Shown in pieces: positions 16,284 through 23,800 of a DNA stretch of 31,550 nucleotides. This DNA is from JBIKLM01 sp044375105. GTDB taxonomy: Bacteria; Planctomycetota; UBA1135; GCA-002686595. Position 1 is the first letter of the stretch. Each line of letters opens with the position of its first letter. The notes below the pieces were generated by a model. That model was not told where the DNA came from and made no database searches. It worked only from the letters and a program-made list of their open reading frames with translations. The DNA lies in assembly GCA_044375105.1 (NCBI GenBank), contig JBILNK010000029.1, positions 1 to 31,550 on the forward strand. The letters run 5' to 3'. The translations under genes were made by a program, and so were the position numbers.

Positions 16284-16984
16284 AGCTCTCGATGGGGACG
16301 AGCTGGGTCGGCTTGCTGATCCTTTCGCTCGGGATCCTGCTGACCCTGCTCTGGTGGAACCTGGATGCAGGCGAGTCTTCCTCATCAGAGCGGGCCGGAA
16401 GCGTCGGTTCCGGACCGGAGTCCGGGACCTTGGGCTCAACGGTCGCTCCGGGGCCTAGGGACAGCCCGCGGGACGACGCTTCGGGGCACGGCCAGCCTGG
16501 GGCCCTCCCGTATTCCTCGGGCGAGGCCCCACCGCCGGGAGCCACGGCTGCCGGGCCGACGGCCCCTGCCAGCGGGAAGAACCCGGCGGCCATGACCCCG
16601 CTCGAGCTGTTCGACCTGCTGATGGCCTCTCCGGGAGCGGACAAGTCCACGGCGCTGTTGCCGGTCGCCATGGATGGTGCCAGGGACCTGTTGTTGCTCA
16701 CGGGTCAAGCCCAGGAAGTCGTCGACCTGCAGGTGGCCCACCGATCCCCGCCTCCGGGCAAACTGCGGCTCTTCCGCCAGGTGGACGGCAAAACCCTCAT
16801 GGCCGATGCCAGCCCGGAACAGTTTCCCTGGCTGTTCGAGCTGGCCCGCTGGCAACCCGGGTCCGGTCGCGATCTGGGCGCGATCGCCGCTGAGCTGCGC
16901 ATCGCCTTGGAAGGCCTGGAGGCGCTCGAGTCCAGCGTCCCCCAACCGATGTTGATCCCGGTCCAGTCCGTATCCGATGGCTGA
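16280..16984 (+). CDS. Membrane-anchored protein of unknown function
   Basis: A 234-residue protein with one N-terminal membrane anchor, 'TSWVGLLILSLGILLTLLWW' (about 6-25), followed by an 80-residue Gly/Ser/Pro/Ala-rich spacer and a folded domain from about 107 to the end. The domain begins 'MTPLELFDLLMASPGADK' and contains 'RDLLLLTGQAQEVVDLQV' and 'KLRLFRQVDGKTLMADA'. I do not recognise it. The start ATG overlaps the repaired stop of the cysteine-rich gene as ATGA, implying translational coupling. A GTG three codons upstream is possible but would lose this overlap. The long spacer would hold the C-terminal domain away from the membrane, probably on the periplasmic side, where it could meet the secreted cysteine-rich partner. 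That partnership is inference. Confidence 0.7.
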   Translation: MKLSMGTSWVGLLILSLGILLTLLWWNLDAGESSSSERAGSVGSGPESGTLGSTVAPGPRDSPRDDASGHGQPGALPYSSGEAPPPGATAAGPTAPASGKNPAAMTPLELFDLLMASPGADKSTALLPVAMDGARDLLLLTGQAQEVVDLQVAHRSPPPGKLRLFRQVDGKTLMADASPEQFPWLFELARWQPGSGRDLGAIAAELRIALEGLEALESSVPQPMLIPVQSVSDG

Positions 16985-17071
16985 CGCCGGCCGCCCCATG
17001 CCTCGGGAAGCCGATCGATGACCTCGGTTTCAGACCCGAAATTACGCACCCACCAGAGACTCTCCGACTCC

Positions 17072-17629
17072 ATGAAGGTCCACTCCCTATCGATCGCCCA
17101 AACTCCCCGATTCCAAGCGATCCTGCTGACCTGCCTCGTGCTACCCATGCAGGAGCCGCCGTCTGGCCCGCTGCCCGTCCAGACCATCGGCCCCGCGGGC
17201 GACTTGGCCGCTGCCGTTGAAATCAGGGTCCAAGGCCAGGCCGACCCTGCCGCCGAACTGACCTGGATGCTGGTCCCTCCGGACCTGCAGATCGTCGACG
17301 CGACGTCGCTGGACTGGGGCCAAGTCCCTGAGGTCGAGTTCATGCTGATCCACAGCGCCGTGATCCCCGGGGCCTGGTTGCCCGAGTGGGTCCGTTACAA
17401 CCTCAACGTCGAGGATCTCGGCGACTCGGCGATCGGCCCTTGCGAGGCTCTGGCCAAGAGCCCTCCGGCATCCCAGGCCGAGCCCCGGCTGAGCCAGGGT
17501 TGGTCCAGCTTCTCGGTGCGCGTGAACTCTTCCGGCCAGCTGCAGCCGCTGCCCCAGCCCCGAAAGATGGGCTTCAGGCGCTGCGACCACCCGCCGCTGC
17601 TGGAGATCACCTTTCGGAATCCGAGCTGA
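17072..17629 (+). CDS. Exported protein of unknown function
   Basis: A 185-residue protein I do not recognise. The N-terminus 'MKVHSLSIAQTPRFQAILLT' continuing 'CLVLPMQEPP' looks like a signal peptide, although the N-region is longer than usual. The mature part alternates beta-like stretches ('AAVEIRVQGQADPAAELTW', 'WSSFSVRVNSSGQLQPL') and ends 'PLLEITFRNPS', suggesting a small beta-sandwich. An in-frame ATG at 17018 would add 18 polar residues before the signal peptide, so I prefer 17072. It is the third same-strand gene after the promoter at 15581, 87 bases past the second, and is likely cotranscribed with the cysteine-rich and membrane-anchored genes. It converges with the EAL-domain gene 54 bases on. 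Confidence 0.65.
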   Translation: MKVHSLSIAQTPRFQAILLTCLVLPMQEPPSGPLPVQTIGPAGDLAAAVEIRVQGQADPAAELTWMLVPPDLQIVDATSLDWGQVPEVEFMLIHSAVIPGAWLPEWVRYNLNVEDLGDSAIGPCEALAKSPPASQAEPRLSQGWSSFSVRVNSSGQLQPLPQPRKMGFRRCDHPPLLEITFRNPS

Positions 17630-17650
17630 CGCCCGGAGAACGAATCGACT

Positions 17651-17669
17651 CCGGCCGGGTACCGGTCGG
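17651..17669. terminator. Short hairpin between convergent genes
   Basis: CCGGCCG at 17651-17657 pairs with CGGTCGG at 17663-17669 through seven pairs including one G-T, with a five-base loop. It lies in the 54-base gap between two convergent genes. No T-run follows. The evidence is weak. Confidence 0.3.
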
Positions 17670-17683
17670 CGCTCCCTAGATCG

Positions 17684-19243
17684 TCAGGCCGCGCCGCGGC
17701 CCTGTTGGGCTTCCAGCAGCGCGCGGGCGCGGTCGACCGGCACCGGGGGGCTAAAGAGATAGCCCTGGACCTCGTCGCACTGCATCACGCGCAGGAACGA
17801 CAGCTGGCTGCGGGTCTCGACGCCTTCGGCGATCACGCGCAGCTTGAGACTGCGGCCCATCAGGATGATCGAGGTGGCGATCGAGGCATCGTCGGGGTTG
17901 GTGTTGACCTCGGTGATGAACGAGCGGTCGATCTTGATCGAGTCGATCGGGAAACGACGCAGGTAGTTGAGCGAGGAGTAGCCGGTACCGAAATCGTCGA
18001 TCGCGATCTGGATGCCGTGCTTCTTGAAGCGGTTCAAGACGGCCACAGCGGCCTCGGCGTCGCCCATCAGCATCGATTCGGTCAATTCGAGCTCGAGCTG
18101 CTGGGGGGCCAGGCCTTCTTCCTCGAGGATCGTCAGTACTTGGGTGTACAGGTCCGGGTGCCCGAACTGGACCGAGCTGATGTTGACCGCCATCAGGATC
18201 GGCGGCAGTCCGGCGCGCTGCCATGCGACCGCGTCGCGGCAGGCCTGGCGCAGCACGAAGGCGCCGATCTCGATGATCATCCCGGTTTCTTCGGCCATGG
18301 GGATGAACTGCACCGGCGGCACCAGGCCCAGCTCCGGATGGCGCCAGCGAACCAGGGCCTCGAAGCCCACGATGCGCTCGCCCTGGATCGCGACCTTGGG
18401 CTGGTAGAAGACCTCGAACTGCTGCTGATCGATGGCCCGGCGCAGGGCCGCTTCCATGGAGATCAGCTCTAAGGATGCTTTGTTCATCGCGTCCGAGCAA
18501 TAGCGCACCGGGTGCTTGCCGTCGGCGCGGGCATCCTCGGACGCGGTCTGGGCCATCCGCAGCAGGTCTTCGGCGCGTATGCCATCCTGAGGGAACAGCG
18601 CGATGCCCAGGCTGAAGCTGGGGGGTAACTGGCTGCCGGGCAAGGTCAGGGGCGTGCCCAGCAGGTCCGAGAGGCGTCGGGCGACCGCGCCGGCGTCCTG
18701 GGCGCGGCGTAGCTCGAGCACCAGGGTGAAGCGGTGCGGCAGTTGGTTCGGTATCTGGGGGGCGCCATCGCGCAGCATCAGGGCCAGCACGTCCCGATCG
18801 CGCAGGCAGGAACGCAGGCGCTCTTCGAGCCCGCCGTAGATGGCGCTCAGGTATTCGGGCTGGAGCCCGCCCTCCCCGTGGGCGAGATCGACGCACAACA
18901 CGGCCACCACCGACTTGCGCAGCTGGGCATGATCGAGCGAGCGCGATAGCTGCGTAAGGAATTGATTGCGATCGTGCAGAGCACCTTCCTGCGGGGACTC
19001 CCCGAGGGCCTGGGCCAGGGTCTGCTCCGGGCTGCGGCCAGGGGCGCTGGCCAGCACGATGAACTCCGGTTGACGGCCGGCGAGGATCTCCCGGGCTCGC
19101 TCGAGGTCCGCGGCGATCAGGAAAGCCTGATTGCGGCGCTGGGCCAGGGCACGCAGCTCGTCGCAGGCCGGAGAGGGCGCCCCGAGCACGAGCAGGGGAC
19201 CCAGGCGGGGCTCGGCGGGGAGTTCGGAAGGCGTGGAATCCAA
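17684..19243 (-). CDS. c-di-GMP phosphodiesterase (EAL domain with degenerate GGDEF)
   Basis: A 519-residue cytoplasmic protein. Residues 14-85 look like a degraded receiver or similar alpha/beta domain without a recognisable phosphoacceptor. Residues 88-250 have the outline of a GGDEF domain ('HDRNQFLTQLSRSLDHA', 'SFSLGIALFPQDGIRAEDLL') but the GGDEF motif itself is gone: 'RDVLALMLRDGAP' occupies its place. Residues 255-515 are a complete EAL domain: Glu295-Ala-Leu297, Asn354, 'ELTES' (386-390), 'IDDFGTGYSSLNYL' with Asp416 and Asp417, Lys437, Glu473 and Gln493. It should hydrolyse c-di-GMP, with the decayed GGDEF perhaps regulatory. No membrane segment is seen. The likely start is a TTG before 'DSTPSELPAEP'; the start is uncertain because no ATG or Shine-Dalgarno is nearby. 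The gene is divergent from the lipoprotein gene at 19493. Confidence 0.93.
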   Translation of the reverse strand: MDSTPSELPAEPRLGPLLVLGAPSPACDELRALAQRRNQAFLIAADLERAREILAGRQPEFIVLASAPGRSPEQTLAQALGESPQEGALHDRNQFLTQLSRSLDHAQLRKSVVAVLCVDLAHGEGGLQPEYLSAIYGGLEERLRSCLRDRDVLALMLRDGAPQIPNQLPHRFTLVLELRRAQDAGAVARRLSDLLGTPLTLPGSQLPPSFSLGIALFPQDGIRAEDLLRMAQTASEDARADGKHPVRYCSDAMNKASLELISMEAALRRAIDQQQFEVFYQPKVAIQGERIVGFEALVRWRHPELGLVPPVQFIPMAEETGMIIEIGAFVLRQACRDAVAWQRAGLPPILMAVNISSVQFGHPDLYTQVLTILEEEGLAPQQLELELTESMLMGDAEAAVAVLNRFKKHGIQIAIDDFGTGYSSLNYLRRFPIDSIKIDRSFITEVNTNPDDASIATSIILMGRSLKLRVIAEGVETRSQLSFLRVMQCDEVQGYLFSPPVPVDRARALLEAQQGRGAA

Positions 19244-19423
19244 GGGATGGCGGGGTTGATCTCCGGTGTCTGTGATCGGGAGGTGCTGGGAAGCGCTTGA
19301 GGTTTCCCGGGGCGCTGGGACGGGTCGGCCCCAGGGTTGGGGCGGGATGGGGGGGGCGGCCTGGACGCGATTTCCCGCTGCCCAGCCTCAGCTCAGGGTC
19401 CGCCGGTGCGTGGGGCCGGGACT

Positions 19424-19444
19424 GTCCAAATCTGAAGTTTGGAC
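19424..19444. promoter_or_regulatory. Perfect inverted repeat in the EAL/lipoprotein divergent region
   Basis: GTCCAAA (19424-19430) and TTTGGAC (19438-19444) form a perfect 7-bp inverted repeat with a seven-base centre. It is AT-richer than its surroundings and lies 49 bases before the lipoprotein ATG, so it looks like an operator or promoter-associated site. I could not fit a convincing -35/-10 pair around it. Confidence 0.45.
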
Positions 19445-19492
19445 GGGCGGCCGCCGGCTCGACCCGGTTCGCTGCGTGGTTCAATCCGAGCC

Positions 19493-20887
19493 ATGCGCAC
19501 CTCGTTTCTCGCGCTCCCGCTGGCGTTGCTGGTCGCCTGCCGCGCCGCGCCGCCCGCCGCCCCGCCCCAGCCCGAGGCCCTGCCGCCCCTGATCCGCGGC
19601 TCGGTCAGCAGCTACTGGGGCGACTTCCTGGAGGGCCCGCGCGCCGCGCCGGCCGAGGCTCCCGAGCGCGCCCTGGGCCGGGTGCGCCTGCGCGCCCGCT
19701 GGCTGCAAGGGCCCCTCCCGGAGCTGGCCGCGGCGCCGGCCCTCGAGCCTAGCGGCAGTTTGCTGGTGGGCTTCAATCGCTCCCAACCGGTGCTGCCCGA
19801 GGCCAGCCTGCTGCGCCGCCTGCGGCTGGTAGAGGCGCTGCCCAACGAGGCCCGGGTCTGGGGCGCGGTCGAGCTCGAAACCGCGCGCTTGCCCGGGGCC
19901 AGCGCCAGCTTCGTCGTCGAGCTGCCCGAGGCGCAGCTGATCCTGCGCCTCGAAGCGGCCGAGGGCGCTGAGACCAGCCCGGTGCCGCGCTTCGGACTGT
20001 GGATCGACGGCCCGGCTCCGGAGCCCCTGCCCAGTCCGTTCGCCGATCCGGCCCCAGATGCAGCCACCGCGGCCGCGCGCGTCGAGGAGCTGATGGAGCT
20101 GCCGGTCGGCGACGGACGCCAGCTGGTGCTGTCCTTGCCGAAAAGCTCCGGCTGGATGGCGTTCGAATTCGAGGTCGATGGGGAGTTGGCCGCGGCGGGC
20201 TCGCAGGCCCTGTTCGCCGCGGCGCGGGCTTCCGCGGATCGGGCCGCCGCGCGCGCAGAGCAGGCGCGCCAGCCCTTCGATCGGCGCGCCTTCGAGGCGC
20301 AGCGCCGGCGCTCTGCGCTCGAGGCCTTGAGACGGCCCGAGCGCGCCCGCGCCGCCCTGTTGACCTTGGCGGACCCGGGCGGAGCGCGTTTCGCCGGCGA
20401 TCTGGCCCTGGCGGCCAAAGCGCCCGATCTGGCCGAATTCGCGGCCCTGGCCGAGCTACGGCTGGCGGCCGAAGCCGGCGCTTTGGCGGAGGCGGGCGCG
20501 GCGGGGCTGGCGCTCGAGCGCCTGGCGCTCGAAATCACCGTCCGCTGGAGCTCGGAAGGGCGCTTGGCGGACGAGCTCGAAGCGGCCCTGTGGCTGCACG
20601 GGGGCGAGCTCGGGCGCTTCCCGGGCACCTGGCTCGAGCTGGCGCGCGATGCGGCCTCGATCGCCGACCTCGAGCGCGCCATCGTCCAGGAGAACCTCGG
20701 ATTCCTGGAGGATCCGACCCCGGCGGCGCGTGTGCGCGCCTTCGATTTCCTGACCAAGCGCGGCCTGGCGCCCGCGGGTTTCGATCCGTTGGCGAGTCGC
20801 GAAGCTCGCCGCCAAGCCCTGGCCGCCGCTGCCGAGGCCGCCGCCGCTGCTGAATCCGCTGCCGCCGCCCAAGGATCGCCGTTATGA
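19493..20887 (+). CDS. Lipoprotein of unknown function, coupled to the DUF748 protein
   Basis: A 464-residue predicted lipoprotein. 'MRTSFLALPLALLVACRAAP' is a lipoprotein signal with lipobox LVAC and lipidated Cys16. The middle has beta-like segments ('GRVRLRARWLQGPLPEL', 'GAVELETARLPGASAS', 'SGWMAFEFEVDGELAAAG'). The last 250 residues are helical and Ala/Arg/Glu-rich, ending in a poly-Ala stretch ('EAAAAAESAAAAQGSPL'). I recognise no domain. The stop codon overlaps the ATG of the 1849-residue DUF748 gene (ATGA), so the two are translated together and probably work together in the envelope. A further in-frame start upstream at 19439 would hide the lipoprotein signal. An AAGGA at 20871-20875 near the end of this gene can serve the next start. 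Confidence 0.8.
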   Translation: MRTSFLALPLALLVACRAAPPAAPPQPEALPPLIRGSVSSYWGDFLEGPRAAPAEAPERALGRVRLRARWLQGPLPELAAAPALEPSGSLLVGFNRSQPVLPEASLLRRLRLVEALPNEARVWGAVELETARLPGASASFVVELPEAQLILRLEAAEGAETSPVPRFGLWIDGPAPEPLPSPFADPAPDAATAAARVEELMELPVGDGRQLVLSLPKSSGWMAFEFEVDGELAAAGSQALFAAARASADRAAARAEQARQPFDRRAFEAQRRRSALEALRRPERARAALLTLADPGGARFAGDLALAAKAPDLAEFAALAELRLAAEAGALAEAGAAGLALERLALEITVRWSSEGRLADELEAALWLHGGELGRFPGTWLELARDAASIADLERAIVQENLGFLEDPTPAARVRAFDFLTKRGLAPAGFDPLASREARRQALAAAAEAAAAAESAAAAQGSPL

Positions 20888-23800
20888 CCGCCGCTCCCCC
20901 GCCCCGCCGTGGACGCTGGCTGCGCCGCTTGGCCTGGCTGGCCCTGCCGATCGTGCTGCTGCGCCTGGCGCTGCCCTGGTTGGCCGAGCCGGGCCTCAAC
21001 CTGCTGCTCGAACCGCGCGGCCTCGAGGCGCGCCTCGGCGATCTGGACCTGGGGCTGCTGGGCGGTCGCCTTTCGCTGCGCGACCTGTCCGTGCGCGAGC
21101 GTTCGCCCCACGCCACGCGCGCCGGGCGCTTGGCGGACCCCGCCGATGAGCTGCTGCGCCTGCACCTGCTCGAGCTGGATCTGGACCTCTCGGCGCTTTT
21201 CGGCGGGCGCCTGCGGGCCCACCAGGTGCAGCTCGATGGGCTCGATCTGGCGCTGGCGCGCGATCCGGCGGGCGCTTGGAATTTCGAGCGCTCTCTGGGC
21301 GCCGCCGCCGCGGGCGAGCCCGCGCCGCCGCCGGACGCCAAGGTCGAGGCTGCGGACGAGGCGGGCGAACGCTCTGGCCCGATCGAGCTCGCTTTGCCCT
21401 TTGAAGTGACCTTTCTGCGCGTGCAGCGCGTGGCCGTGGATCTGCGCGACGAGCTGCAGAATCCGCCGCTCGAAGAGCGTCTGCGCTTCGAGCTCAACGT
21501 CGACGATCTGGGCTCGCGCCGACGTCCCGCGCGGGTCGAAGTGCTGCTTTCGGCCCGCGACGGCCTCGATCGTCTGCGTTGCGATCTGCGCGGCACCAGC
21601 GCCGGCGCCGAGGCCGATCTTTCGGGCGAATTCGATCTGGCGCGCCTCGATCTGGCCCGCTACGCGGCTTGGCTGACGCCGCTCGGCATCGAAGCGAGCG
21701 CGGCGCGACCGCTTTCCGGTCGCGGGCGTTTTTCGGCCGAAGTCCGCGCCGCGCGGGCCGACCTGAGCGAATGCCGCGCGGCCCTCTCGATCGGCCCGCT
21801 CGAGCTGTTCGCCGGCGACCAGCCCGTGCTCGGGCTGGGCAGCGCCGAGGCCCAGATCGCGGCGCTGTTCGGGCCGCGGCTCGAGATCCAGCGCGCCGCT
21901 CTGGGCGACCTGCTGGCGCGCGCCGAGCTCGATCCCGCCGGCCGGCCGAGCTTCGCCGGGCTGGTGTTCGTGCCGGCGCCCGGCGGCGCAGGGCAGCCGG
22001 CCCAGGCGTCGATGCCCGCACCGGCCCCGTCGCGGGTCGCGCCGAGCGCCGGGCGCACCCTGGCCCTGGGCGAGCTCTCGATCGGAGCTGGAACGATCGA
22101 GCTGCTCGATCGCTCTTGGGCCGAGCCGCGCCGTTTGGCGCTCGAGCTGGTCGGCGCGAGCCTGACCAGCGTGGAGCTCCCCGGGCGAGGCGGCCCGAGC
22201 CCCTTCGCCCTCGAGCTGGCCAGCCCGGGCTTGTTCGAATCCCTGCGCGTGCAGGGGGCCCTCGATCTGGGCCCCCATCCCGGGGCCGAGCTGGAGCTCG
22301 AGCTCCAGGGCTTCGCGCCGCAGGCGGCCGCGCCCTACCTGGCCGCGGCCGGCCTGCGCTCGACCTGGCGCGCTGGCGAGCTGCGCCTGCGGCTCTCGGC
22401 AGAGAGCCGAGCCGATGGGGCCGGCCCGCAGCGCACGGGCCTGCGCCTGGCGGAGCTCGAATGGATCGACCGGGCCGAGGACGGGGCCGATCCCGTGCAG
22501 CGCCTGCGGCTCGGCGAGCTGGCCGTCGAAGGGCTCTCCGCTGGCTCCGACGGCGCTCTGGACGTGGCCGCCCTGCGCCTGGATGGCTTGGCCCTCGAAG
22601 CGCGCCGCGACGCGGCCGGAGCTCTGGCGGTGCTGGGCTTCGAGCAGAGCAACGAGCCCGCGCCGCCGCGGGCGGCGCCCCTGGCCGCGGCTCCCGCGGC
22701 TTCTGCACCCGCCGCGGGCCGGCTCGCACAGGAGCCGCCCGGCATCACGATCCAGAGCATCGAAGTGGGCGCCGTCGAGCTGGCTTTCGACGACCAAGCC
22801 AGCCCGGGAGCACCGCGCCTCGCGACCGCGCCGCTGGCGCTGACCGGCCGCGGCCTGACGCTCTTCGGCGGCCGGCCCTGCGCCGGCGAAATCGCCTTCG
22901 AACTCGGCTTGGCCGGGCTGTTCGAGCGCCTGTCCGTCGTCGCCAGCCTGCAGCCGCCGAGCGCCGGCCAGGGCCTGGGGCTCTCCGGTCGCTTCGACCT
23001 GTCCGGGCTCGACTACGCGGCTCTGCGGCCCCTGCTGGCCGAGGCCGGCGTGCAGCCGGAGCAGGCGCCGGCGGCGCTGGCGGGCGAGTTCGGGGCCGCG
23101 CTGTGGGGCCTCGGCGAGCGCCTGGCCGTCGAAGCGCGCCTGGCCGGGCTCCAGTGGCGCAGCGGCGAGCGGACGGCGGCCGCCCTGGGGGAGCTGACCT
23201 GGAGCGGCGCCCGCTTCGGGTCCGAGGAGCTGTCCCTGGGCCGCCTGCGGGTCGCCGACGGGCGCCTGGAGATCGAGCGCGATGCGCAGGGCGGCTTGCA
23301 CCTGCTCGGCCTGCACCTGCTGCCGCCGGAGGCAGCGCAGTCGACGCCCGCAGCGGACGGCGCCGCGGCCGCGGGCCCGGCCGCTGCCACGCCCGCGCCG
23401 TCGACCCCCGTGGCCTCGGCGCCGGCCGACGGGCCGGCGGGCGCGCCGCCCCTGCGGCTCGAGCGCTTCGAACTCGACGGCCTGCGCCTCGACTGGCGCG
23501 ACCGCGCCCTGCCCGCGCCGGTCGACCTCGGCCTCGAACTCTCCGCCTGGCTGCAGGGCTTTTCGAGCCGCCCCGAAGACCCGCCCGCCTCCTTCGATCT
23601 GGGCCTGTCCCTGGCCCCCGACGCGGGCCGACTGAGCCTGGCCGGCAATCTGGCCAGCGCCGGCGGCTCCGTGGCCCTGGACGCCTTCCTCGACGGCCGC
23701 GGTCTCGAGCTGGCGCCGCTCTCCGGATACCTGCCGGAGGGCGTGCTCAGCGAATGGCAGCGCGGTCGCCTGCAGGGGCGGCTTTCGGCGCGCCTGACGC

